64,000 bases of DNA, from the NCBI RefSeq assembly GCF_017873605.1, contig NZ_JAGGKI010000017.1, forward strand, positions 50,149 to 114,148, given 5' to 3'. Below, one piece after another: positions 17,199-25,470 of this stretch. A program made the position numbers and the translations under genes. Within the stretch, counting starts at the first letter, position 1, and each line of letters begins with the position of its first letter. Below the pieces are notes generated by a model. That model was not told the origin of the DNA. It ran no database searches and saw nothing but the letters and a program-made list of their open reading frames with translations. The stretch comes from Paenibacillus lactis (GTDB lineage Bacteria; Bacillota; Bacilli; Paenibacillales; Paenibacillaceae).

Positions 17199-18608
17199 GT
17201 GGCAACGACCGCAATCTGGGGTGTGACCGACAGGCTTAAGCGGGTGCTGGATTACGCCGCAAATCCTGACAAGACAGCAGAACGTAGCGAAGGCGGAGGT
17301 TTGGAGCAGGTACTCGTATATACACAGGCGGATGCCAAGACGGAGAAGCAACTATATGTCAGCGGTGTCAACTGCGATCCGTCAACGGCTTATGAGCAGA
17401 TGCAGCGGACGAAGCGGCAGTTTTTTAAGACGGACGGCATATTGGCCTTTCACGCCTATCAAGCGTTTGCGCCGGGGGAGACAACGCCGCAAATCGCCCA
17501 TACCATCGGTGTTAAACTGGCACAGGAGTTGTGGGGGGAGCGCTTTGAAGTCGTCATATCGACCCATTTGGATAAACAGCATGTGCACAATCACTTTGTG
17601 TTAAACTCGGTTTCCTTTGTGGATGGGAAACGGTATTACGACAACAAAGCTTCCTATGCCCTGCTGAGACAGACATCCGACCGGCTTTGCCAGGAACATC
17701 ACTTGTCGGTGATCGAGCATCCCGAATCGGGCAAAGCCAAGCATTATGGAGAATGGAAAGCGGAACGTGAGCGAAAGCCAACATGGAGAGGGCTAATCCG
17801 GCAGGACATCGATCAGGCTATTGCATCTTCCATGACGATGACACAGTTTTTTGCCCATTTACAAAAGCAAGGTTATGAGCTAAAAACGGCGGTTAAACAT
17901 ATGGCGATACGGCCGCCTGGAAAGACACGCTTTGTCCGTTTGCGCAGTCTAGGCGATGGCTATACCGAGGAAGCGATCAAGCAGCGAATATTGCGAAACC
18001 GAATACCTGAACGGGAAAGGCCATCCCATGTCCGCAGACGACGTGCCATGTGTAAGAGCCATGTTCGGTCTGGTCGCAAATTGCGCGGCTTGCAAGCTTT
18101 ATATATCCGCTACTTGTTTGAAATGGGTGTGCTTCCTAGAAAACGAAAGCCTGTCAAAAAGCCATCCTTTAGACTTCGGGAGGATTTGAGACACTTGTCG
18201 GTATTGATGGAGCAAACCAAGCTGCTATGCAAGTATCGCCTCACCCATCAAGAGGAGCTTCTCGCTTTCCGTGACAGGTTGGAGGAACAGATCCAATCCC
18301 TGCACCTGAAGCGCAAGTCGTTGTACAACCGAATTCGCCGCTGCAAGGATGCTGGCCAGCGAGAACAATACAAAACGCAAATTGCTGTTTGTTCTAAACG
18401 GCTTGCCTCGCTTCGAAAGGAGGTGAAGCTGGTTCAAGGCATTTTGGAGCGATCAGGAGAATTACGAGAGACGTTAAACAGAAGTGGCGCACAGGATCGA
18501 AAGGAGGAAATTTTCGATGAGTACCGAAACGGAAGCCGCCAATCAGGTTGTCAACATGAGCTTGAAAAGCATCGAAGTCATGGCCAAGATTTCCGGCGAA
18601 GGCGCTAA
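17199..18608 (+). CDS. MOBP-like relaxase
   Basis: A 469-residue relaxase/mobilization nuclease. The histidine triad is at about residues 125-136 (HLDKQHVHNHFVLNSVSF), and an N-terminal region without Cys-rich motifs holds the likely catalytic tyrosines. The C-terminal half is basic and helical. It would nick oriT and stay bound to the transferred strand. Start is GTG 17199 behind AAGGGGGG. The last 31 codons overlap the next gene, and there the sequence looks unconserved (Arg-rich), so the functional end may be slightly earlier than the stop. Confidence 0.85.
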   Translation: MATTAIWGVTDRLKRVLDYAANPDKTAERSEGGGLEQVLVYTQADAKTEKQLYVSGVNCDPSTAYEQMQRTKRQFFKTDGILAFHAYQAFAPGETTPQIAHTIGVKLAQELWGERFEVVISTHLDKQHVHNHFVLNSVSFVDGKRYYDNKASYALLRQTSDRLCQEHHLSVIEHPESGKAKHYGEWKAERERKPTWRGLIRQDIDQAIASSMTMTQFFAHLQKQGYELKTAVKHMAIRPPGKTRFVRLRSLGDGYTEEAIKQRILRNRIPERERPSHVRRRRAMCKSHVRSGRKLRGLQALYIRYLFEMGVLPRKRKPVKKPSFRLREDLRHLSVLMEQTKLLCKYRLTHQEELLAFRDRLEEQIQSLHLKRKSLYNRIRRCKDAGQREQYKTQIAVCSKRLASLRKEVKLVQGILERSGELRETLNRSGAQDRKEEIFDEYRNGSRQSGCQHELEKHRSHGQDFRRRR

Positions 18609-19392
18609 GCATTTGGCGGTATATTTGTTTGCGGCCTTGCAAGGACAAAAACGAACAAAGGGCAGCATCCGGTTGGAGAGTTTGCTGCGCAGTGGGAAAG
18701 AATTAAAGGTATTTGCGGTCAAGAACGAAGACCTGGCAACCTTCTGCAAGGAAGCCAAGCGGTATGGCGTGTTGTACTGTGCTTTGCGCGACAAAAAGAA
18801 CGTGGACGGGATGTGCGATGTGATGGTCCGGGCGGAGGATGCGTCCAAAATCAATCGGATCGTGGAGCGTTTCCACTTGGCCACTGTGGATACCGCCAAA
18901 ATTAAGAGTGAAATTGAAAAATCCAATGGAATGTCCGAAGCTCCTGCTGTGGAACAAGGACATGAACCAGGTCACGAGCAAGTTCAGGAACAAGAGCTGT
19001 CGAAGGAAATCGCAGAAGAAAGGAATACGGACGACTTGTTGGATGAATTGATGGGAAAGTCCGAACTGCCGGAGCCGACTCCATCGGAGGACGACCATTC
19101 AACAGCGGAGAAGGAACCGGCGGAAACGTCCCATCCGTCCGAGAATACCTTCGAGCGCAACGAGGTTACCGCAAGGGATACTGATCCACCTTCTCGTCAA
19201 GAGCCGGAGCGAGTGTCCGTCCGTCAATTATTGCGGGAAATACGCGAAGAGAACCGGCAGCAAAGGATATGGGAGAAAGACAGACAGCCGCGGGAACAAG
19301 CGGAACCGTTGCCGTCTCGAAAGGAGCGGATAGCCGCCGATAAACAACAAGCCAACAAAGCAAAAGGACGAAAGCGAGGGAAAGCCAAATGA
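18517..19392 (+). CDS. PcfB/DUF3801-family protein
   Basis: The 291-residue protein has an N-terminal DUF3801 domain of about 130 residues (VNMSLKSIEVMAKISGEGA, YGVLYCALRDK, VMVRAEDASKINRIVERF) and then a long acidic and basic disordered tail. PcfB of pCF10 is a relaxosome protein that contacts the coupling protein PcfC/VirD4, and the same gene sits between relaxase and VirD4 here. The start at ATG 18517 follows GGAGG; the frame is open further upstream but only inside the relaxase gene. It overlaps the next gene by 4 bases. Confidence 0.8.
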   Translation: MSTETEAANQVVNMSLKSIEVMAKISGEGAKHLAVYLFAALQGQKRTKGSIRLESLLRSGKELKVFAVKNEDLATFCKEAKRYGVLYCALRDKKNVDGMCDVMVRAEDASKINRIVERFHLATVDTAKIKSEIEKSNGMSEAPAVEQGHEPGHEQVQEQELSKEIAEERNTDDLLDELMGKSELPEPTPSEDDHSTAEKEPAETSHPSENTFERNEVTARDTDPPSRQEPERVSVRQLLREIREENRQQRIWEKDRQPREQAEPLPSRKERIAADKQQANKAKGRKRGKAK

Positions 19393-20294
19393 GCGAACTG
19401 GATGATTTATTCCGACAGGATGCTGCGGCTTCCTCTTCTTTCCGTACAACCGAACCATCCTTCGATAAAGAAGCATGGGTGCAAAAGAAACAGGAGCTGC
19501 GGCAATGGACATATGATACGATTGATGCCACCACCTTGTCGGTGATGCAGAACGGTGAGGCGTTCCAGCAATATTTGGATGTCCAGAGCCGCTTTGACCG
19601 CTATAGCGTGGCCAATGCGTTGCTGATTCTGGCGCAGCGGCCAAACGCGACTCGCATTGCCGATTTTGACACATGGAAGGAACAAGGGGTATTCATTCGT
19701 CGAAAGGAAACAGGGTTTTACATTCTGGAACCGGGCGAAACCTATCAAAAGCAGGATGGCAGCACCGGTATCAGCTACAATCCGAAAAAGATGTTTGATA
19801 TTGCGCAAACGACCGCCGCGTTGAAACGGGAAGAACCGGCATTCCCGGATGATCGCGCCCGTATTAAAGCGTTAATTGACCTCGCCCCTGTTCCGATTGG
19901 CATTGGTGATGCGTTGCCATCGGTAAAGCACGCGTTCTATCAGCCAGATACAAAAAACATTACCATTCGTCGCGGGCTTGAGGCCGGCGATATTTTTCGA
20001 GCGCTTGCCCAAGAACTGACACATGCTGAACTGGATCGTGGCGATGGACGGTACAACCGCTCAGATAACGAGTTTGTTGCCTACTCCGCTTCTTATATGT
20101 TGTGCAGGCAATTTGGTGTTGCAACCGACACCTTCCGCTTTGATCGAGCGCCGGAGAAGTGGAACGGGTTGGAACCGCAGCAAGTTCGTGCCGAGTTGAC
20201 GCTCATGAAGGAAGCTTTTCAACAAACATCCCAGAGAATGAACCGGAACCTGTCACAACAGCGCCAGCCTAAACGATACGATCCGGTTCGCTAA
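19389..20294 (+). CDS. ArdC-like protein (ssDNA-binding domain plus zincin-like domain)
   Basis: A 301-residue protein. Residues about 30-140 match the ArdC N-terminal ssDNA-binding domain (FDRYSVANALLILAQRPNAT, IRRKETGFYILEPG). The C-terminal part is the zincin-like domain, where the metal motif reads ALAQELTHAELDRG. The expected HExxH is QExxH, so the first metal ligand seems lost and peptidase activity is doubtful. ArdC-type proteins protect incoming DNA from restriction. ATG 19389 overlaps the PcfB stop (ATGA). Confidence 0.75.
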   Translation: MSELDDLFRQDAAASSSFRTTEPSFDKEAWVQKKQELRQWTYDTIDATTLSVMQNGEAFQQYLDVQSRFDRYSVANALLILAQRPNATRIADFDTWKEQGVFIRRKETGFYILEPGETYQKQDGSTGISYNPKKMFDIAQTTAALKREEPAFPDDRARIKALIDLAPVPIGIGDALPSVKHAFYQPDTKNITIRRGLEAGDIFRALAQELTHAELDRGDGRYNRSDNEFVAYSASYMLCRQFGVATDTFRFDRAPEKWNGLEPQQVRAELTLMKEAFQQTSQRMNRNLSQQRQPKRYDPVR

Positions 20295-20315
20295 GTTTTG
20301 TCTGGAGGGAGTGCT

Positions 20316-20507
20316 ATGAAAAAACAGGAACGAATCTTGTCTTTGAATCATTATGAGCACGGGATAGTCGTCCATGCGCTGAATGCGTTACGAAATGACT
20401 TAATCGGTGAGAAACGACCGACGGATGCCGTGGATGATTTATTGTTAAAAATGATTGATGCCCCACTTCTAAATAAAAAGCGCTGGAGGCATTATGAAAC
20501 GCGATGA
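20316..20507 (+). CDS. Small conserved conjugative-element protein
   Basis: A 63-residue cytosolic protein (ILSLNHYEHGIVVHALNALR, then AVDDLLLKMIDAP) starting at ATG 20316 behind CTGGAGGGAG. Proteins with this NHYEHGIV block are common just upstream of VirD4 in Firmicute conjugative elements; their role is unknown to me. Its 3-prime end overlaps the VirD4 start by 14 bases, and a terminator-like hairpin begins at the base after its stop. Confidence 0.65.
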   Translation: MKKQERILSLNHYEHGIVVHALNALRNDLIGEKRPTDAVDDLLLKMIDAPLLNKKRWRHYETR

Positions 20508-21140
20508 AGCCGCAAGGAGTAATTTGATACTCTTTGCGGCTTTTTTTATTCCCGTCATCTGGTTGGCACTGTTGGTTGCTCCCGCATGGTCAGAAGGATT
20601 GCCGAGTATGTTGGTCCATCTCAGCACGGCGATGCGCCAGCCGCTTAACATAGAGTGGGTGGACGATACGCCCCGCTGCTTGTTGATTTTTGCGCTGATC
20701 TATGGGCTTTGCGCTGGGGTTTATTTGGCGACACCACGGAATTATCGTCGGCGGGAAGAGCACGGCAGCGCCCGCTGGGGCCGAGCGAAAACCGTCAATG
20801 CCAAGTATCGAGACAGACGGACGGAACAAAACAAAATTTTGACGCAGCGGGTCAAAATCGGTCTGGATGGCCGCAAGCATCGCCGGAACCTGAACGTGTT
20901 GGTTGTCGGCGGCTCCGGCGCGGGCAAAACACGGTTCTATGCTAAGCCGAATGTGATGCAAGCCTCGACCTCTTATGTCGTTCTGGACCCAAAGGGGGAA
21001 ATATTGCGGGACACCGGTCATCTGCTTAAAGCCAAAGGCTATGACATCAAAGTGCTGGACCTGATTCACCCGCATCGTTCGCATGGCTATAACCCGTTTG
21101 TCTATTTGCAGGACGACAAGGATGTCTTGAAATTGGTCAC
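20494..21140 (+). pseudogene. VirD4/TraG coupling protein, truncated after about 215 codons
   Basis: The intact part has two N-terminal membrane segments (about 12-32 and 63-82), an EEHGSARWG block, the Walker A motif VVGGSGAGKTRFYAKPN, and YVVLDPKGEILRDTG. Sense ends at DKDVLKLVT, where full-length relatives continue for roughly 350 more residues with Walker B and the C-terminal ATPase core. After about 21140 the same frame reads antisense of a response-regulator gene. The protein cannot work as a coupling ATPase, so this copy of the element is not self-transferable unless VirD4 is supplied in trans. Confidence 0.85.
20508..20547 (+). terminator. Intrinsic-terminator-like hairpin in the VirD4 coding start
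   Basis: A 14-bp stem (20508-20521 with 20528-20541, one G-T pair) with a 6-base loop and seven T residues starts at the base after the stop of the 63-residue gene. It also encodes VirD4 residues EAARSNLILFAAFF. In the complete element it would limit transcription into virD4. Confidence 0.65.
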
Positions 21141-21227
21141 GGATTCGTATCCCCACTTCCCGACGGTCTCGCCGATTAACCCCCGAATAGTCGGGTCGTC
21201 TTCTACGATCATTATCTTCATCTTCAT
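21133..21227 (-). pseudogene. Response regulator, only the first about 30 codons remain
   Basis: The minus strand from ATG 21227 reads MKMKIMIVEDDPTIRGLIGE, then TVGKWGYESVT, which is the start of an OmpR-type receiver domain with its acidic pair, behind GGAGG. It is cut at about 21133-21141, where it meets the truncated VirD4 gene; GGTCAC-like sequence fits both genes at the joint. Its position divergent from bceA says it was the BceR-type regulator. The partner kinase, usually BceS, is gone too. Confidence 0.75.
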
Positions 21228-21299
21228 TCCATACGCCTCCATATCCTTAATCCTATTATATCTTAATTCGGCTAACACTACTGCAACTAGTACCGTGAC

Positions 21300-21335
21300 A
21301 AAAATGTAAGCTCGCCAGTAGAAAAACGTAAGTTC
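21300..21335 (+). promoter_or_regulatory. Direct repeat upstream of bceA, possible regulator site
   Basis: The 14-base sequence AAAAATGTAAGCTC recurs as AAAAACGTAAGTTC exactly 22 bases later, that is two helical turns apart, in the gap between the divergent regulator stub and bceA. Paired direct repeats on one helix face are typical of OmpR-type regulator sites. The assignment to the lost regulator is inference. Confidence 0.4.
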
Positions 21336-21407
21336 AGCGTAAGGATAACTAGTCACCGGCATGGTACGATGGAAATTGAAAAAGGGAAAGCAGGGAGGAA
21401 AGATACA

Positions 21408-22175
21408 GTGGAAACGGTTATTGAAATAAAAGCGTTAACGAAAAGTTATGGGAATAAAGGGAACGTCGTGCCGGTGCTTCACGGGATCGATATGTGCATA
21501 GGCGAAGGAGAATTTGTCGGCATTATGGGGCCATCGGGCTCCGGGAAGACAACACTGCTTCATATGGCCGCCACCATCGATGAACCGACCTCCGGCAGCA
21601 TCGTGATCGACGGGGAAAACGTTCTTCAAATGAACGAGGCGCAGTTATCGGCTTTTCGGCGATCCAAGCTAGGATTCATTTTTCAAGACTATAATTTGCT
21701 GGATACGTTGACGGTCAAGGAAAACATTCTGCTCCCCCTCGCGTTGTCCGGTATATCGGTCGACGAATTGGAGAACAGAGTGTCTGCCATTGCGGAACGA
21801 TTTAACATCAAGCATATTCTAGAAAAATACCCTTACCAAATCTCCGGAGGTCAGAAACAGCGAACTGCTGCCTGCCGTGCCATTGTGACGCGTCCGCGAC
21901 TGATTCTGGCCGACGAACCGACGGGAGCGCTGGATTCTAAAGCTGCGGCCAGCCTGCTAGAGGCGCTAAATGAACTGAACGAACAAGAGCATGCGACCAT
22001 TCTGATGGTGACTCATGATGCATTAGCGGCAAGCTACTGCAGTCGAGTTCTCTTTCTAAAAGACGGTGTCATTTTTGCCGAGATCGTCAAAGGAACGACA
22101 CCGCGACAAGCATTCTTTAAAAAGATACTGGATGTGTTGACGGTGCTTGGAGGGCGTACGGATGACGTTATTTGA
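21408..22175 (+). CDS. bceA: BceA-type ABC transporter ATPase (peptide-antibiotic resistance)
   Basis: The 255-residue ATPase has Walker A GPSGSGKTTLLH, signature QISGGQKQRTAACRAI (ISGGQ, with AA where QR(V/T)AIARA is usual), and Walker B LILADEPTGALD. The opening VETVIEIKALTKSYGNKGNV is typical of BceA-like proteins. I place the start at GTG 21408, nine bases after GGAGG; the ATG at 21369 has no such site. It would power the fused permease downstream, freeing lipid II cycle targets from bacitracin-like peptides. The stop overlaps the natural start of the permease gene. Confidence 0.85.
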   Translation: METVIEIKALTKSYGNKGNVVPVLHGIDMCIGEGEFVGIMGPSGSGKTTLLHMAATIDEPTSGSIVIDGENVLQMNEAQLSAFRRSKLGFIFQDYNLLDTLTVKENILLPLALSGISVDELENRVSAIAERFNIKHILEKYPYQISGGQKQRTAACRAIVTRPRLILADEPTGALDSKAAASLLEALNELNEQEHATILMVTHDALAASYCSRVLFLKDGVIFAEIVKGTTPRQAFFKKILDVLTVLGGRTDDVI

Positions 22176-25100
22176 GTTGGCCAAGAAAAATAAAAGGTAA
22201 TCTTCGCAACTATTTCATATATTTATTTTCCATGTTCGCAAGCGTCGCCATATTTTATGTCTTTGCTTCACTACAATATAGTACGCAGGTAGTCGAGGCT
22301 GTCGAATCTTCAGATAGCATGCAATCTGTGTTCATGGTTGGATCAATCATCCTGGTATTGTTTGTATCCGTCTTTATGATGTACTCTGGCCAATTTTTTA
22401 CCCACAAACGAAAAAAAGAAGTCGGGCTATATGCTTTATTAGGTTTTCCAAAAAAAACAATCGGCCGGATGCTGTTCTATGAAAATATGACAATTGGAGC
22501 CGGCGTCCTGGTTCTCGGCATTGTGGCCGGTACGCTATTGTCGAAGCTGTTTGCCATGATTTTAATGCGCTTATTGGGAGTAGCTGTCGATGTCGGAATC
22601 ACGTTCTCCCTTCCTGCGGTGCTTACCACTGTGGTTATATTTCTTATACTAATTACAATAACTTCTATACAAGCTTATCGATTGGTCTATCGATTCAAGC
22701 TTATCGAATTGTTCCGCGCAGAGCAGGAAGGGGAGCAGGAACCGAGGGCGTCGATCGTTCCCGCTGCCGCCGCGGTCGCGTTGCTCATCGTCGGCTACGG
22801 ATTTGGACTTCGGAATTTTGAAAATAATGAACAGATCTTTACGAACCTGGGCGTCATGACCGTCGGCATCATCGCAGGAACTTTTTTGCTTTTTTCATCG
22901 CTCGTTATTTACCTGCTGAAATACGCCAAGAGGCGGAAGTCCCATTATTACAAGGGCATGAACCTAATCATGATTTCCAACCTGGTGTACCGAATGAAAG
23001 GGAATGCACGCACGCTAAGCGTCATTACCATCTTGTCCGCAATCGCACTATGCGCCTTCAGTTTCGGTTTCAGCACTTACTACGCTTACGAGCACACGGC
23101 ACGTGTAACGGCACCTTTTAGTTACATGCATATTGCGCAGGATGACGAAGTCGATCAAAAGGTCGAGGAGATCATACGTGGCGACGATGCGCATCCCGTG
23201 AAAGCCAAGATGTCGATTCCGGTCATTCATCTGAGCGGCGAAGCGTCAAGCGACGATATCTTGTCTGATCGTGAGCGCAAGGCAGCCGAGCATCCGGTGA
23301 AAGTGATAGCGGCTAGCACATATAATCGTGTAGCGGATGCGCTGAGTCTTGACCGGTTAACGTTGAACGAATCTGACCATGCGATCGCTATTCGCCCCAT
23401 GTATACGGATTACGAATGGGCGGATTATGCAGGAGAAACCATCACCCTGGATTTGCCTAATGGGAACGTTAATTTAGCATTTGCAGGCATGACGCTTGAA
23501 CGTGTTCTCAATTGGCATTATCCGGATATTATGGTCGTCGTTGCGGACGATACATTTCGCAAGCTGGAAGCGCAAGTTCCTACCAAGCAATATGTTGGTT
23601 ACATCGTTGAGGACCAGAAGAATACGAAAGAGACTGCCGATGCGCTTGCAGCTATACAGACATCAGAAATGAAGCTGTCGACCTATTATTCCGTGTATCG
23701 CCTCGGCATCGAGAATGCGGCTTTCAATGTTTTCATTCTAGGGTTTTTGGGTGTGATGTTCCTTCTAGCAACGGGAAGTATCCTATACTTTAAACAGTTG
23801 ACGGAGGCGACGAACGATCGTTCTCGCTATGAGATATTGAAAAAAATCGGCGTGAGCCACAAGGAAATCGCCGCTACGATCCTGAAACAGAACGCACTGA
23901 TCTTCTTGTTGCCGCTGTTGGTCGGCCTCGGTCATTATTTGATTATCTTTAACTGGCTGCGGAAGCTCTTCGGAGGAATGGGTGGTATAAATCTCCTGCT
24001 TCCAATATTGGTTTGCGTTGGATTGTTTATGGTGATCTATATGACATATTACATGATCACAGTAAATTCTATCATAAAGTTTATTAACGGGGAGTCTGCT
24101 CGTAAGGTTAGGTTCGCCATGTTCGCCTCAGCAGCCGTAATGGTTGCGGCCGTTAGCCTGTTCATCTTGGCGGAACCGCCAGTACAATACGACGAACCGC
24201 ATACCGGTGAACGGATTCACATCACGTTACCTGAGCCGACTGGCGAGATGCCAGTGGGCGTGACGGAGCTCCACTTGACAGATATCGACCGAGCCGATCC
24301 TTGGGTAAAGGATCGAAAGCGGGAGCTTATGATCAGCATCTGGTACCCGGCCACCCGGGAGGTTGGCCAGAAAGCCAAATATATACCGCCAAACGCAGCT
24401 GCATTTTACGACGAAACCGTCATGCCGACAATCGGAGTAGAGCCCGGCCGAATCGATCTATCCAACATCGGCGTTCATGCTTCGCTGAACGCACCCGCAG
24501 AGCACGGAGAGAAGGGCTGGCCTGTCATCATATATTCTCCGGGCGGATCTGTTCCGAGAAGTCTAGGTACGATTAACGTTCAGGAATTGGCCAGTAATGG
24601 CTATGTCGTTGTGACCATTGACCATACATATGAGACAACGGTCGTCGAGTTTCCCGAAGGGAGAATAGAGACCGAGCAATTGCCTGATTTCGGGGCGGAT
24701 ACGGTACTGAAAATGATGAGCGTCAGGGTTGATGATGTCCGGTTTGTACTGGATCGACTGGAGGCGCTCAAGGAAGGGAACAATCCGGATCATGCGAAAC
24801 GTGAGCTGCCTGAAGGGTTGGACCTTGCACTGGACTTATCTAGAATCGGCATTTTTGGTCATTCTGCTGGCGGCGCAACGGCTGCCCAAGCGATGTATGA
24901 AGATGAGCGAATCGGCGCCGGTATCGATATGGATGGCTCGATGGGCTATTTACCCAACCACCTGCTTCCGGTTGCTCAGCATGGACTTGACCGCCCGTTT
25001 TTACTAATGAATGCTGGTTTTACCGACGAGGGAGAGGTGGATCCCCATCTCACGGCGGAGGATAGGGCATCGTTCTGGAACGAGTCGAGCGGGTGGAAAC

Positions 25101-25354
25101 TAGATGTAGCGATACCGAACGGGGCGCATTATACGTTCACCGATCAACAATATCTGCTGCCGCAAATAAGCAGTAAGCTGAGCCTTTCTCCTCAAGTCGT
25201 CCAGGGGAGTGTTGGAATCGTCGAGCCGGAACAGGCGCTTGCGGCACAACGCGATTACATTACCGCGTTTTTCGACATGCATCTGAAAGGGGTGTCGCAG
25301 CCCCTGTTAGAGTCATCAAAATCTCCTTATGCGAATGTGGAGGTGTTGGAATAA
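22172..25354 (+). CDS. BceB-type permease fused to a PAF-acetylhydrolase-like serine hydrolase
   Basis: Residues 1 to about 645 are a full BceB permease: ten membrane segments, FtsX-like ends and the long extracellular loop between segments VII and VIII. An eleventh segment at about 648-668 (AMFASAAVMVAAVSLFILA) leads to an alpha/beta-hydrolase of about 390 residues. Its nucleophile elbow is GIFGHSAGGA with Ser898; Asp921 and His986 (NGAHYTF) complete a triad with the spacing of PAF acetylhydrolases. By topology the hydrolase should face outside. The expected start, ATG 22162 (MTLFELAKKN behind GGAGGG), runs into a stop; an indel in the A-rich stretch 22182-22197 breaks it, and the open frame begins only at TTG 22172. 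So either an assembly indel or a damaged N-terminus. Confidence 0.8.
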   Translation: MSWPRKIKGNLRNYFIYLFSMFASVAIFYVFASLQYSTQVVEAVESSDSMQSVFMVGSIILVLFVSVFMMYSGQFFTHKRKKEVGLYALLGFPKKTIGRMLFYENMTIGAGVLVLGIVAGTLLSKLFAMILMRLLGVAVDVGITFSLPAVLTTVVIFLILITITSIQAYRLVYRFKLIELFRAEQEGEQEPRASIVPAAAAVALLIVGYGFGLRNFENNEQIFTNLGVMTVGIIAGTFLLFSSLVIYLLKYAKRRKSHYYKGMNLIMISNLVYRMKGNARTLSVITILSAIALCAFSFGFSTYYAYEHTARVTAPFSYMHIAQDDEVDQKVEEIIRGDDAHPVKAKMSIPVIHLSGEASSDDILSDRERKAAEHPVKVIAASTYNRVADALSLDRLTLNESDHAIAIRPMYTDYEWADYAGETITLDLPNGNVNLAFAGMTLERVLNWHYPDIMVVVADDTFRKLEAQVPTKQYVGYIVEDQKNTKETADALAAIQTSEMKLSTYYSVYRLGIENAAFNVFILGFLGVMFLLATGSILYFKQLTEATNDRSRYEILKKIGVSHKEIAATILKQNALIFLLPLLVGLGHYLIIFNWLRKLFGGMGGINLLLPILVCVGLFMVIYMTYYMITVNSIIKFINGESARKVRFAMFASAAVMVAAVSLFILAEPPVQYDEPHTGERIHITLPEPTGEMPVGVTELHLTDIDRADPWVKDRKRELMISIWYPATREVGQKAKYIPPNAAAFYDETVMPTIGVEPGRIDLSNIGVHASLNAPAEHGEKGWPVIIYSPGGSVPRSLGTINVQELASNGYVVVTIDHTYETTVVEFPEGRIETEQLPDFGADTVLKMMSVRVDDVRFVLDRLEALKEGNNPDHAKRELPEGLDLALDLSRIGIFGHSAGGATAAQAMYEDERIGAGIDMDGSMGYLPNHLLPVAQHGLDRPFLLMNAGFTDEGEVDPHLTAEDRASFWNESSGWKLDVAIPNGAHYTFTDQQYLLPQISSKLSLSPQVVQGSVGIVEPEQALAAQRDYITAFFDMHLKGVSQPLLESSKSPYANVEVLE

Positions 25355-25425
25355 CGGTCATAACTGAACCATCTAGAGGAAAAGTTGTAAAATCAAGCAC
25401 TACGGGTTACTACTCTAATTTTAAG

Positions 25426-25470
25426 GGGCTGTCTCAAAGTCATAAATGACTAGGGACAGATCCCTCTTTT
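25426..25470 (+). terminator. Long imperfect hairpin after the permease-hydrolase gene
   Basis: GGGGCTGTCTC pairs with GGGACAG..CCC around an inner palindrome AGTCATAAATGACT, and CTCTTTTATAAT follows. It suits an intrinsic terminator for the bce genes. The GGGGCTGTCTC arm also resembles common insertion-sequence ends, so it could be an IS relic. Confidence 0.35.
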
